Shown piece after piece: positions 53,681 through 61,666 of a stretch of DNA of 64,000 bases. This DNA comes from Geothrix edaphica (lineage in GTDB: Bacteria > Acidobacteriota > Holophagae > Holophagales > Holophagaceae), in contig NZ_BSDC01000002.1 in assembly GCF_030268045.1 (NCBI RefSeq), positions 596,717-660,716 on the forward strand, read 5' to 3'. The notes under the pieces were generated by a model. The model saw only the letters and a list, made by a program, of their open reading frames with translations. It did no database searches and was not told the DNA's origin. The translations under genes and the position numbers were made by a program. Every line of letters begins with the position of its first letter. Position 1 is the first letter of the stretch.

Positions 53681-53744
53681 GCATACCTCCTGAGTGGCTG
53701 ATTAAGTTTCGAATCTGATCGGCGGACTATGGAGTTTCCGTGGT

Positions 53745-53868
53745 GCCCAATGAAGGCAGCTAACCGGCCCCGCATGCACCGAAGCACTGGGCAGATCCGG
53801 GATAGCGAGAAGTTGAGAGAGAACCAAAGGCAATGCGGGCGAGGTCCGAGTTAAGCGAGAGGTTAGCC
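53745..53868 (-). repeat. attC-L4 recombination site
   Basis: The site is 124 bp long. It has GTTAGCC at 53862-53868 (complement GGCTAAC, the R'' core), the conserved L''/L' arms around CCCCGC and GGGCGAGGTCC, and a decayed outer core GCCCAAT at 53745-53751 where others have GCCTAAC. Same orientation as the other left-array sites. Confidence 0.75.
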
Positions 53869-53882
53869 GGTAATTGAATATG

Positions 53883-54812
53883 TCATTTTCGTGAAGGATC
53901 GTAGGTTGTATTGAGTTGGCCATTAATGAAGCTGTAACCAATATTTTTGGGTGCGGGGACACCAAAGTGTCTTTGAATAAATGTTGATGGCGGTGGTTGC
54001 CTGGAAAAGACAAACCGTTGTGCACCTCCAAGAATTATCTTGTTTTGCCGAGATACACCTTGATTCGTGGACTCTGCAATGAATGCATACGAAAGTTCAC
54101 CATGGTCAGGGATTGGTAGAACCTGTATCGCGATGTCCGGTGTTAGAGGGGCGTGAATATCGAATGGAATACCAAACTCCCTGCGCCAGGGTTCATCAAC
54201 CAAAATACCGCCATCAGCGTACAAAAATTCTGATGTTCCAATACGGCGAGACACAATAAAAACCGCACTTCTAATCTTTTGATAATAGAGTTCGAATAAT
54301 TCAAGCATATTATCTAGTGCTATGTCTTTGACTGTTTCACGGGGATTGGAACCATCATTATGAAAATTGATTAGTTTGGAAAGATAGGTTGGGTGCCTTA
54401 CCAATAGTGCTGCTAAATAAGCAGAAATTGCAGCACGGATATTCGATGGCAAACTGATCTTATCAATATAAGAATTGATTTTGTACCCGATTTCCTTTGC
54501 TGATTTAGCCTTCATTGGATCAGGATCGAATGACTGGCGCGTAATGTTGGATGGATCAAAAAGGTGCTTGAATATCTGTGTTACAGGAGAATCGATAGTA
54601 TTGGCAAACCAATCCTCAATAGATGTGTCTTTGCTATTGTCGCTGCCAAACCGTGTATACAATTCGGACTCAACACCAATGTTCAAAGGGTTCGCACGAA
54701 AATAAGTTCCGTTTGAACGCGAGGCGAATACCAATCCATCAGCATCAGTCCAGTGTTGGGATTGAGCCATTGGCCACCAGTGATGACGTTTGGGTTGATT
54801 CGACACATTCAT
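53883..54812 (-). CDS. DUF4238-like cassette protein, 309 aa
   Basis: The N-terminal PKRHHWWPMAQSQHWTDADG matches the His-His-x-x-Pro start of DUF4238-type proteins. NIGVESELYTRF and SIEDWFANTIDSPVTQI continue that pattern, and IRAAISAYLAALLVRHPTY fits the mid-domain helix. The family is widespread in accessory DNA and has no proven activity. The gene is AT-rich compared with the host and large for a cassette. It lies between attC-L3 and attC-L4 and reads in array direction. Confidence 0.7.
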   Translation of the reverse strand: MNVSNQPKRHHWWPMAQSQHWTDADGLVFASRSNGTYFRANPLNIGVESELYTRFGSDNSKDTSIEDWFANTIDSPVTQIFKHLFDPSNITRQSFDPDPMKAKSAKEIGYKINSYIDKISLPSNIRAAISAYLAALLVRHPTYLSKLINFHNDGSNPRETVKDIALDNMLELFELYYQKIRSAVFIVSRRIGTSEFLYADGGILVDEPWRREFGIPFDIHAPLTPDIAIQVLPIPDHGELSYAFIAESTNQGVSRQNKIILGGAQRFVFSRQPPPSTFIQRHFGVPAPKNIGYSFINGQLNTTYDPSRK

Positions 54813-54847
54813 CCTTACTGATGGTATTAGTGTAAAAACGGTGAACT

Positions 54848-54971
54848 GCCTAACGAATGAAGGTAACCGGCCCCGCCTGTATCGAAGCTACGATCGGGAC
54901 TGAGGAGGCGGGATGAAGAGAAAGAGCAGCGGGCAATCCAGACGGGGTCCGAGTAGAGCTAAGGGTCAGGT
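54848..54971 (-). repeat. attC-L3 recombination site
   Basis: A 124-bp site with outer core GCCTAAC at 54848-54854, the arm TAACCGGCCCCGCCTGTAT and its partner CAGACGGGGTCCGAGT, and an altered inner core GTCAGGT at 54965-54971 (GTTAGGC expected). Confidence 0.75.
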
Positions 54972-54986
54972 GTTGATTGCATAGAG

Positions 54987-55343
54987 TTATGCTTTTTTTG
55001 TATTCCATGTTTTCAATGTGAACAATATTCCCGCATCACCGGTGTTGTTCCATACGGGTTTATCGAGGCCCCAGAAAATTACGTGAGTGGTGGTTCCTGC
55101 TTGATTCTTATGCGAGGTGTTTGCCCCCTTGCATGTTCTGAGAAAGATGTAATCTCCCTTTTCAACTGTTTTTGCAGAAAACCAATGTATGTTTCTAAGT
55201 TTATTTGAAATGGAAGTTTCCGATGTGTAGGTGGTGTCAGAGACAATGTAGTATTTCAGGTCACACTTTTCAACGGCCCTAAGTTCTATGTACTCACTGT
55301 CCTGTTTGCCTTGTTCGTGAATTTTGATGATCTCCAGGCTCAT
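54987..55343 (-). CDS. Cassette-encoded hypothetical protein, 118 aa
   Basis: A soluble protein without leader that reads as a small beta sandwich: SLEIIKIHEQGKQDSEYIEL at the start, KGDYIFLRTCKGA and THVIFWGLDKPVWNNTGD towards the end. The SEYIEL...GDYIFL...PVWNNTGD order recalls lamin-tail-type domains, but the match is only impressionistic. GGAGG is 6-8 bases before ATG 55343. It sits between attC-L2 and attC-L3, in array direction. Confidence 0.68.
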   Translation of the reverse strand: MSLEIIKIHEQGKQDSEYIELRAVEKCDLKYYIVSDTTYTSETSISNKLRNIHWFSAKTVEKGDYIFLRTCKGANTSHKNQAGTTTHVIFWGLDKPVWNNTGDAGILFTLKTWNTKKA

Positions 55344-55401
55344 GTGGCCTCCATGAAAAGGAATACCCAGGACAGTGGTGCTTGAAAAATTGCGGAGATG
55401 C

Positions 55402-55526
55402 GCCTAACGAAAACAAACCAACCGGCCCCGCCTGCACCGAGGCGCTGAGCGGAGCCGAGAAAGCGGGACGTTGAGAGAAAGTAGAAGGCAATACAGGTGG
55501 GATTCGAGTTGAGCTGAAGGTTAGGC
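55402..55526 (-). repeat. attC-L2 recombination site
   Basis: A 125-bp site. Outer core GCCTAAC at 55402-55408 and inner core GTTAGGC at 55520-55526, with arms CCGGCCCCGCCTGCACC and its partner near 55490-55510. The TAA stop of the YegP-like cassette gene is formed by the inner core itself. Confidence 0.85.
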
Positions 55527-55853
55527 GTTGTCCTTGATGGTGGTGGAAGTGCCGTTTGCTTTCACAGAAACAATGCCTGCATCACGAGATTCGGTTGAGG
55601 AGTACAGCTGGCTGGTACCAATGATTTGATGGTTTGCGGCCTTGAGATTGAAATAGGGTTTGCCGTTCTTGGATACGAGTCTCTCGTATCGATCATCCTT
55701 GCCACAATTGGCCTGGACCGAGGCAATGCCGTTTTGAGCAGAGGGCTTGGTTGTGTAAAGTTCACTGGTGAGGATGGTTTCAGAATTGCCAGCTTTAAGA
55801 ACGAACTGGAACTGACCATCAGAAGCCTTCTTGAGTTCAAACCAACCAGACAT
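55521..55853 (-). CDS. YegP-family (DUF1508) cassette protein, 110 aa
   Basis: Two tandem DUF1508 repeats: GWFELKKASDGQFQFVLKAG with ILTSELYTTKPSAQNGIASV, then YERLVSKNGKPYFNLKAANH with IIGTSQLYSSTESRDAGIVS. The family forms small beta-rich domains; function is unknown, although relatives are linked to stress and antimicrobial exposure. AAAGGAG stands 8 bases before ATG 55853. The stop codon TAA overlaps the attC inner core, showing close fit of gene and site. It is the most readily recognised cassette gene of the left array. Confidence 0.88.
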   Translation of the reverse strand: MSGWFELKKASDGQFQFVLKAGNSETILTSELYTTKPSAQNGIASVQANCGKDDRYERLVSKNGKPYFNLKAANHQIIGTSQLYSSTESRDAGIVSVKANGTSTTIKDNA

Positions 55854-55911
55854 GGTGGATCTCCTTTGAAGGTTATGGCGCGGATGCGCCGGGGTTAACA
55901 GTGAGCGAAAC

Positions 55912-56034
55912 ACTTAACGGTTGAACCCAACCAGCCCAACCCCAACCGGACGTTGTAGGGGGACGGAAACCCCAACCAAGGCGGGAGAGCGGAAGGCATG
56001 AACGGTTGGGTCCGAGTTGAGCGCGAGGTTAGGC
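55912..56034 (-). repeat. attC-L1 recombination site
   Basis: A 123-bp site with inner core GTTAGGC at 56028-56034 and outer core ACTTAAC at 55912-55918 (complement GTTAAGT, fitting GTTRRRY). Its central part differs from the other sites but the L'' strand TCAACTCGGACC (complement) is conserved. It is the array-proximal site of the left array. Confidence 0.75.
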
Positions 56035-56500
56035 CGAGCCCACAGCTCTGCTGCTGTGAACCGAGGCGACCGGAAAACCAAGCGGAAATTGAAAAGAGCA
56101 GCGTGTGGTTTGCCACCATGAACGCACACCCACCACCAAACCCCCAAGCAGAACGGCTGAACAGGCGAAATGCCAGGCTGAACGGTTGCTAACTGGATGC
56201 TCGTTCCGACCTCGGCGAGGTCGAACAAAGGAAGCGAATCAGTCACGCCGACGCTGGGCGTAGCTTGGTCAGGGAACAGAGGTGTCCTCTTGGTTGGCCG
56301 GGGTGAGGCGATCCCCCCAGCGCTGGAATCCCGCCGCCCTCCCCAACCCGAATCCTTCGAACGATCTCCATTGGGGTCCGAGAAATTTCTCCCTGGACCC
56401 AGGCCTTGGTCCAGTTGGACTACCGCCTGTCCAGATTTGGTTCCACCCCCTCCACCGGATCCCTTCCGATTTCCCAAGATTCCGTTCTATTTTTTTGATA
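56035..56500. other. Gene-free right end of the island
   Basis: No convincing gene is found in these 466 bases on either strand; the open frames present are Gly/Pro/Arg-rich and run into attC-L1. It contains one 16-bp repeat (56431-56446) also found at the left end, and pyrimidine-rich, low-complexity sequence before the promoter-like segment at 56501. It may be a decayed first cassette. Confidence 0.55.
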
Positions 56501-56545
56501 TTTTCGCCTTTTCCTCTTGACGAAACACGGATAAAAAGCGAAATT
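56501..56545 (+). promoter_or_regulatory. Promoter-like segment supplied by the island (right copy)
   Basis: TTTTCGCCTT (56501-56510), TTGACG (56517-56522) and an A/T-rich -10 area align with 41932-41977 in front of the truncated copy. It would now drive the reconstructed gene at 56592. Promoter function is inferred. Confidence 0.4.
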
Positions 56546-56591
56546 GATCCCACTGAGGAGTCCAGAAAGTCGAGAAACCGGGGGTGCTCGA

Positions 56592-56783
56592 GTGCGTAAA
56601 GCTTTTGGATACAAGTTTTCAGGCTACTTCATGGAGTATGGCCCCGTCGAGGCCGAGAGCCTGGAGGCCGCCAAGGCCCAGATCCGCAAGCGTCTGGGCG
56701 TGAGCCGCCTCCCCCTGGGCTTCCAGGTCTGGGATCTGGCCGAGCGGCCCCTCACCCGCTGGCGGGTGGCGGCGGCCAGCTAG
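56592..56783 (+). CDS. Small protein with island-derived 5' end, 63 aa (integration target)
   Basis: GTG 56592 is chosen by alignment with the truncated copy at 42002 and has GGGGG upstream. The first 14 codons are AT-rich (RKAFGYKFSGYFM), and from about 56640 codon use becomes strongly GC-rich like the host (VEAESLEAAKAQIRKRLG, FQVWDLAERPL). The protein has an N-terminal Gly/Phe/Tyr segment and a helix-plus-strand body; no family is recognised. The abrupt composition change inside one frame is the main evidence that an element integrated here and replaced the start of the gene. Confidence 0.7.
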   Translation: MRKAFGYKFSGYFMEYGPVEAESLEAAKAQIRKRLGVSRLPLGFQVWDLAERPLTRWRVAAAS

Positions 56784-56792
56784 GACCCCGCC

Positions 56793-57743
56793 TCAGCCGC
56801 GGTGGGCCGCCCACCAGGCCTTGCCGGTGGCCACGTCCCGGGTGATCTGGGTCCGGAGCTCGTCCACGGAGGCGAAGCGCGCCTCGCCGCGGATGCGGTG
56901 GAGGAAGCGCAGGTGCAGCCGGGCGCCGTAGAGGTCGCCCTCGAACTCCGGCAGATGGGTCTCCACCGTGAGGCGCTGGCCCTCGAAGGTGGGCTTCTCG
57001 CCCACGTTGGTGAGCCCCAGGCGGGGGCCCTCCAGCTGCGGGTGGTGGTGGGGGAGGCAGGCCTCGGTCACGTAGACGCCGAAGGCCGGCAGCTGCTCCT
57101 GCTCCCAGGCCAGGTTCGCCGTGGGGAAGCCCAGGTGGCGGCCCCGCCGGTCGCCCTCCACCACGACGCCCGTCAGCGTGTAGGGATGGCCCAGCAGCTC
57201 CGCGGCGGCCTCGACCTCGCCGCGATCCAGGGCCTCGCGGATGCGGGTGCTGGAGAGGCGTCCGCCATCCGGGGCGCGCAGGGCCAGGGTGTGCACCGCG
57301 CAGCCGTGGGCCGCGCCCCAGGCCTCGAGGGTCTCCACGGTGCCGCTGCGGTCCCGGCCGAAACAGAAGGCCCGCCCCACGTGGAGCTCCACGGGCGCGA
57401 GGGCCCGCCGGACGCCGCCGAGGAACGCCGCGGGGCTCAGCTCCGAGAAGGGGCGGCTGAAGGGGATCACCCAGGCCAGGTCCATGCCCTCGGCCGCGAA
57501 GGCCTCCAGGCGCTGCTCCAGGGTCATCAGGAGTTTCGGCCGGCGCTGGGGGGCCACCACCACCGTGGGATGGGGATCGAAGGTGACCACGGCGGCCCGC
57601 AGGCCCGCCGCCCGCGCCCGTCCCGCGGCGATCCGCAGCAGCTCCCGGTGGCCCGCATGGACGCCGTCGAAGGTGCCCAGGGTGACCACGCAGGGGCCGG
57701 AGATCGGGGCGGCCTCCAGGGTGTGGCGCCAGACCTCCATCAT
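56793..57743 (-). CDS. ribF: Bifunctional riboflavin kinase/FAD synthetase
   Basis: A 316-residue enzyme making FMN and then FAD. The N-terminal FAD synthetase half has VVTLGTFDGVHAGHRELL and VTFDPHPTVVV, then STRIREALDRGEVEAAAELL. The C-terminal riboflavin kinase half has GDRRGRHLGFPTANL, GVYVTEA, GLTNVGEKPTFEG and VETHLPEFEGDLYG. The start overlaps the terC stop (AATGA). Both belong to the ordinary chromosome between the two cassette arrays. Confidence 0.95.
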   Translation of the reverse strand: MMEVWRHTLEAAPISGPCVVTLGTFDGVHAGHRELLRIAAGRARAAGLRAAVVTFDPHPTVVVAPQRRPKLLMTLEQRLEAFAAEGMDLAWVIPFSRPFSELSPAAFLGGVRRALAPVELHVGRAFCFGRDRSGTVETLEAWGAAHGCAVHTLALRAPDGGRLSSTRIREALDRGEVEAAAELLGHPYTLTGVVVEGDRRGRHLGFPTANLAWEQEQLPAFGVYVTEACLPHHHPQLEGPRLGLTNVGEKPTFEGQRLTVETHLPEFEGDLYGARLHLRFLHRIRGEARFASVDELRTQITRDVATGKAWWAAHRG

Positions 57744-58684
57744 TCGGCCCCGTCCTGCTCCAGGGGCCAGGCCAGGCTGGCGATCACGCTCCCGCCCAGC
57801 ACGGCCGCGATGACCAGCAGGCTGTACTGCACGGGGATGTGCACCCAGTCCGCGATGCACATCTTCACGCCCACGAAGGCCAGCACCATGGCCAGCCCCG
57901 TCTTCAGCCGGTGGAAGCGGTCCATCATCTTGGCCAGCAGGAAGTAGAGGCTGCGCAGGCCCAGGATGGCGAAGATGTTCGAGGTGTAGACCACGAAGGG
58001 GTCGCGGCTCACGGCCAGCACCGCCGGGATGGAGTCCACCGCGAAGACCAGATCCGTCACCTCGATGGTGATGAGCACCAGCAGCATGGGCGTGGCGAAG
58101 CGGCGGCCGTTCTTGTACGACCAGAAGTGCTCGTGGCCGCCCTTCTCGTCGTAGGGCACGAAGCGGCGGAAGGCCTTCACCATGGGGTTCTGCGTGGGGT
58201 CGGAGTCCTCGCCCTTCACCAGCAGCATCTTCACGCCGGTGTAGAGGAGGAAGCCGCCGAAGACGTACATCATCCACTCGAAGCGGTTGAGCAGGGCCGT
58301 GCCGGCTAGGATCATGGCGGCCCGCATGATGAGGGCCCCCAGCACGCCCCAGAACAGCACCCGGTGCTGGTGCCGCAGGTCCACCTGGAAGCTCTGGAAC
58401 ACCAGGACGAACACGAAGAGGTTGTCCACGCTGAGGGACTTCTCCAGCACGTAGCCCGTGAACCACTCCAGCCCCTTCTGGGCGCCCTCCGCCTGGAAGA
58501 TCAGCGCATTGAAGACGAGGGCCAGGGTGATCCAGACCGAGCTCCAGACCGCGGCCTCCCGCATGCTGGGGGCGTGGATCTTCCGGTTGAACACGCCCAG
58601 GTCCAGGGTGAGCATGAGGAACACGAAGGCGTGAAAGCCACCCCAGGCCCACCAGGGAGCGGCTTGCAGCAGAGCGTCGACCAA
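57740..58684 (-). CDS. TerC-family membrane protein
   Basis: A 314-residue membrane protein of the TerC/Alx family with about eight helices. AFVFLMLTLDLGVFNRK begins the conserved region; SLSVDNLFVFVLVFQSF has the Asp-Asn pair, and TDLVFAVDSIPAVLAVSRDPF the second acidic motif, placed in helices as in proposed manganese exporters. RSLYFLLAKMMDRF is also family-typical. Alx-type members export Mn2+ at high pH; a protective role on exported proteins has been proposed for others. Confidence 0.93.
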   Translation of the reverse strand: MVDALLQAAPWWAWGGFHAFVFLMLTLDLGVFNRKIHAPSMREAAVWSSVWITLALVFNALIFQAEGAQKGLEWFTGYVLEKSLSVDNLFVFVLVFQSFQVDLRHQHRVLFWGVLGALIMRAAMILAGTALLNRFEWMMYVFGGFLLYTGVKMLLVKGEDSDPTQNPMVKAFRRFVPYDEKGGHEHFWSYKNGRRFATPMLLVLITIEVTDLVFAVDSIPAVLAVSRDPFVVYTSNIFAILGLRSLYFLLAKMMDRFHRLKTGLAMVLAFVGVKMCIADWVHIPVQYSLLVIAAVLGGSVIASLAWPLEQDGAE

Positions 58685-58765
58685 GGGTCCTCCAGAACAT
58701 CCAGCTTATCGAGGGGGGGAAGTCCCCGCGGGATGACCGGGAATTCCTTATGGGATGATTTCCCC

Positions 58766-59533
58766 GTGAGCCTCCCCCGCCTGTTCCTCGATCCTCCGGC
58801 CGCTGCCGCCGAGAACCTCGCCGTGCCCCTGGGCGCCGAGGCCGCCCGGCACCTGCGGGCCCTGCGCCTGCAGCCCGGCGACGCCCTGGAGCTGGTGCTG
58901 GGCGACCAGCCCTGGACGGCGGACCTGGCGGAGCTGGACCGGGCCCACGCCCTGGCGCGCCTGGTGGCCCCCCTCCATGAGGACCGCGAGCCGCCCATCC
59001 CCCTCCACGCCTGCCTGCCCCTGCCCGCGCAACTCAGCCTCTTCGACGACTGGCTGGCGCCCCTGGTGGAGCTGGGCACGACGCTGATCCAGCCGGTCAT
59101 CTACGCCCGCAGCGAGTTCGATCCCGCCAAGACCGCCGCCCGCATGGAGCGCTGGACCCGGATCATCCAGTCTGCCTGCGAGCAGAGCCACCGCAGCCGC
59201 CGCCCCGAACTGCGCGCCCCCATCCCCCTCGCGGCCCTCGCCGCCTGGGAGGCCCCCCAGAAGTGGGTGGCCTACGAGCTGGCCACGGGCCAGGCCAACC
59301 CGGAGCTGCGCCGGGAGCCCCTGGCCTTCACCAGCGGCCCCGAGGGTGGCATCACGGACGCCGAGTACGCCGCCCTGGCCGCCGCCGGTTGGCAGCCCGT
59401 GAGCCTGGGCCGCAGCATCCTCCGCGCCGTCACCGCCCCCGTGGCCCTGCTGGGGGCCGTGCAGTTCGAGCTGGGGAGGTCCGCCGTTCCTACTTCGGGC
59501 CCTGCTTCCAGCAAACCCCGTGTTACGAGGTAA
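58766..59533 (+). CDS. rsmE: 16S rRNA (uracil-N3)-methyltransferase RsmE
   Basis: A 255-residue SPOUT methyltransferase acting on U1498 of 16S rRNA. The N-terminal PUA-like part starts with PRLFLDPP and has HLRALRLQPGD. The SPOUT knot is at the C-terminus: FTSGPEGGITDAEYAALAAA, VSLGRSILRAVTAPVALLGA. ARMERWTRIIQSACEQSHR is the conserved middle motif. GTG 58766 is chosen because the family starts at this point; an upstream ATG at 58734 is possible. It is divergent from terC. Confidence 0.93.
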   Translation: MSLPRLFLDPPAAAAENLAVPLGAEAARHLRALRLQPGDALELVLGDQPWTADLAELDRAHALARLVAPLHEDREPPIPLHACLPLPAQLSLFDDWLAPLVELGTTLIQPVIYARSEFDPAKTAARMERWTRIIQSACEQSHRSRRPELRAPIPLAALAAWEAPQKWVAYELATGQANPELRREPLAFTSGPEGGITDAEYAALAAAGWQPVSLGRSILRAVTAPVALLGAVQFELGRSAVPTSGPASSKPRVTR

Positions 59534-59558
59534 ACTGGGGGCCACCTCCGGAGCCTCC

Positions 59559-61151
59559 ATGCGTGTCCTGCCGTCCCTCCTGGCCGCGATCCCCCTCCTC
59601 GCCCAGGCGCCGCCGCCCGTGCAGGAGGGCCCGCTGCGCGCCCACCTCGCCTTCCTGGCGGACGATCTGCTGGAAGGCCGCGGCACGGGCCAGCGCGGCG
59701 CCGAGCTGACGGTGCGCTACCTGGAAACGGAGCTCCAGGCCCTGGGCCTGCGGCCCGCCAACGGCGCCTCGTACCGCCAGTCCGTCCCCCTCCGGGGCCT
59801 GCGGACCCTGACGGGCCGCAGCACGATCAGCTTCATGGGCGGCGGGGCCTGCGCCACCCCGGCCTTCGGGACGGAGATCGTCTACGGCTCCGGCGTCGCG
59901 AAGCCCGAGCAGGCCTTCGACGCGCCCGTGGTCTTCGCGGGCTTCGGCATCCACTCACCCGGGGACCGCTGGGACGACTTCAAGGGCCTCGACCTCAAGG
60001 GCAAGGTGCTGCTGGTGCTGGTGAACGAGCCCGCGCCCACGGCCGAGGAGCCGGGCCTCTTCGACGGCCCCGACCTGAGCTACTCCGGCCGGTGGACGTA
60101 CAAGTTCGAGGAGGCCGCCCGCCAGGGCGCCGCCGGCATCCTGCTGGTGCACACCACACCGTCCGCCAGCTACGGCTGGCCCGTGGTCCGCAACGGCTGG
60201 GACGCGGAGCGCTTCCAGCTGGCCCAGGGCCCCGAGGGCACGCCCCTGCAAGGCTGGGTCACCGAGGCCCTCGCCCGGGCCCTGGTCAAGCAGGGCGGCC
60301 AGGATCTCGATGCCCTGCGCGCCCGGGCCCTGCGCCGCGACTTCCGGCCCGTGGCCCTGGACCTGCGCCTCAAGGGCACCCTGGCCAGCGCCGTGCGCAC
60401 CGTCGAGCAGGCCAACGTGGCGGGCGTGGTGCCCGGCTCGGATCCGGTCCTGAAGGACGAGGTGGTGATCTACTCAGCTCACTGGGATCACCTGGGCAGG
60501 GGCGCAGCCCCGGCCGTGGACGGCCATCCGGGCTCCGAGGGCGACGGCATCTACAACGGCGCCGTGGACAACGCCTCGGGCTGCGCGGCCCTGCTGGCCA
60601 TGGCCCAGGCGGCCCGGCACGCCCCCGCGAAGCGCAGCCAGATGTTCCTCTTCGTGTGCGGGGAGGAGCAGGGCCTGCTGGGCTCCAAGGCCTACGCCGC
60701 CGCCCCCCTCTGGCCCCTGGCGAAGACCGCGGCGGACCTCAACCTGGACAGCCTCAACTTCGTGGCCCCCACCAGGGACATCGGCCTGCCCTTCGCCAAC
60801 CGCAGCACCCTGGGCGATCTGGGCCTCGCCGTGGCCAGGGCCGCCGGCCTCACCGTCGCCCCGCCCCGCGCCGACACCGGCGGCGGCTACTTCCGCTCCG
60901 ACCACTACAGCTTCGTGCAGGCCGGCGTGCCCGCCCTGTCCGTGGGCGGCGGCCGCGACTACCAGGGCGCCGATCCCGCCGCCCTGAAGGCCAAGGCCGC
61001 CGCCTACGGCAAGCGCTACCACCAGGTCACCGACGAGTACGACCCCACCTGGGATCTCCGTGGCATGGTCCAGCAGGCCCAGTTCACCTTCGACCTCGGC
61101 CAGGCCGTCGCCAACGCCCCCACCAAGCCCACCTTCAAGGCCGCCCGCTGA
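59559..61151 (+). CDS. Secreted M28-family zinc aminopeptidase
   Basis: A 530-residue exported peptidase. A short leader (MRVLPSLLAAIPLLAQ) precedes the M28 fold with a PA-domain insert (about 100-290). Metal and catalytic residues are visible: His and Asp in YSAHWDHLG, Asp in GAVDNASGCAAL, the Glu pair in VCGEEQGLLGSKAY, Asp in LNLDSLNF and His in FRSDHYSFVQAGVPAL. It would remove N-terminal residues from peptides in the periplasm or outside. The ATG at 59559 has GGAG 8 bases upstream (GGAGCCTCC). Confidence 0.92.
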   Translation: MRVLPSLLAAIPLLAQAPPPVQEGPLRAHLAFLADDLLEGRGTGQRGAELTVRYLETELQALGLRPANGASYRQSVPLRGLRTLTGRSTISFMGGGACATPAFGTEIVYGSGVAKPEQAFDAPVVFAGFGIHSPGDRWDDFKGLDLKGKVLLVLVNEPAPTAEEPGLFDGPDLSYSGRWTYKFEEAARQGAAGILLVHTTPSASYGWPVVRNGWDAERFQLAQGPEGTPLQGWVTEALARALVKQGGQDLDALRARALRRDFRPVALDLRLKGTLASAVRTVEQANVAGVVPGSDPVLKDEVVIYSAHWDHLGRGAAPAVDGHPGSEGDGIYNGAVDNASGCAALLAMAQAARHAPAKRSQMFLFVCGEEQGLLGSKAYAAAPLWPLAKTAADLNLDSLNFVAPTRDIGLPFANRSTLGDLGLAVARAAGLTVAPPRADTGGGYFRSDHYSFVQAGVPALSVGGGRDYQGADPAALKAKAAAYGKRYHQVTDEYDPTWDLRGMVQQAQFTFDLGQAVANAPTKPTFKAAR

Positions 61152-61345
61152 CCCCGACCCCGGTCCTCCCAAACCCCACACCCGCATGTCAGGAATGCGC
61201 TAGGATCCCCCATCCATCCGCCCTTTTCCGGTCTGCCTATTCAATTCCCCCCATTCCATAGCTCCGCGGTTCTTTCAACAATTACCCTCACTCCCCCCCG
61301 ATTAGGCGGCCTCAACACCCACAAAAACCCGCCGTCCAATTTAAA
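61152..61345. other. C-rich intergenic spacer before the right cassette array
   Basis: The plus strand here is strongly pyrimidine-rich with many C-runs and no gene, attI-like site or clear promoter. It ends at the first core site (61346-61352). Confidence 0.5.
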
Positions 61346-61352
61346 GTTAGGC
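61346..61352 (+). repeat. Isolated integron core site GTTAGGC
   Basis: GTTAGGC occurs without the paired arms of a full attC and marks the left edge of the right array. In an integron this would be the attI crossover or the end of a lost attC. Confidence 0.5.
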
Positions 61353-61666
61353 CTCGTTCGCCCTTCTCTTTCTGCCTGCTGGGTGGTGAGGCGCTGGTTC
61401 AGCTTCATCAGATTGGCTCACTCCAGCGGCAAAGGCTCACCGTTCCTCAGTCTTCAGCGTTCAAAGAATAGGGTTATCGCTTACTCATCAACCATCGGCC
61501 CATGGATTTCTGCCATCATCGAGGCCGCTTCAGCATCTCGGCCTCCACGTTCACGCGATAACTCCATCGTTTTCCTTTGGGTTCGTCAGCATGAACTTCC
61601 GCTCGCACACAAGCAGGCTCAAATCTAAGCGCGGCGCGTATTCGGGGCACTACTACTTAGGGCTCG
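61353..61666 (+). other. First cassette of the right array, gene uncertain
   Basis: The 314 bases between the isolated core and attC-R1 have the size of a cassette. A rightward GTG frame of 81 codons (61383-61628) lacks a good ribosome site and reads as Ser/Arg-rich, so it is not called. A shorter frame from ATG 61591 runs into the attC. The cassette may be non-coding or decayed. Confidence 0.45.

Larger units (their letters stand above)
42041..56634. mobile_element. 14.6-kb integrated genomic island with toxin locus and gene cassettes
   Basis: The interval between the two copies of GGCTACTTCATGG has lower GC and different codon use from both flanks. It carries an RHS toxin locus, an orphan toxin tip, a tyrosine recombinase (52171) and an attC cassette array. 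Homology at the ends extends beyond the 13-bp core through the promoter (41932-42053 against 56501-56634), with the left copy host-like and the right copy AT-rich. The right copy restores the target gene in frame. Boundaries are inferred; an empty site in a relative would confirm them. Confidence 0.7.

Noticed and set aside
53700..55530. Regularly spaced ~124-bp repeats as a CRISPR array
   Set aside because: Repeats are too long, contain internal inverted arms and are separated by whole genes; they fit attC sites, and no cas genes are present.
55914..56477. 187-codon minus-strand frame at the right end of the island
   Set aside because: It reads through attC-L1 and is Gly/Pro-rich without domains; considered a shadow.
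61383..61628. 81-codon GTG frame in the first right-hand cassette
   Set aside because: No ribosome site, Ser/Arg-rich shadow-like composition and no recognisable domain; mentioned only as a cassette of uncertain content.
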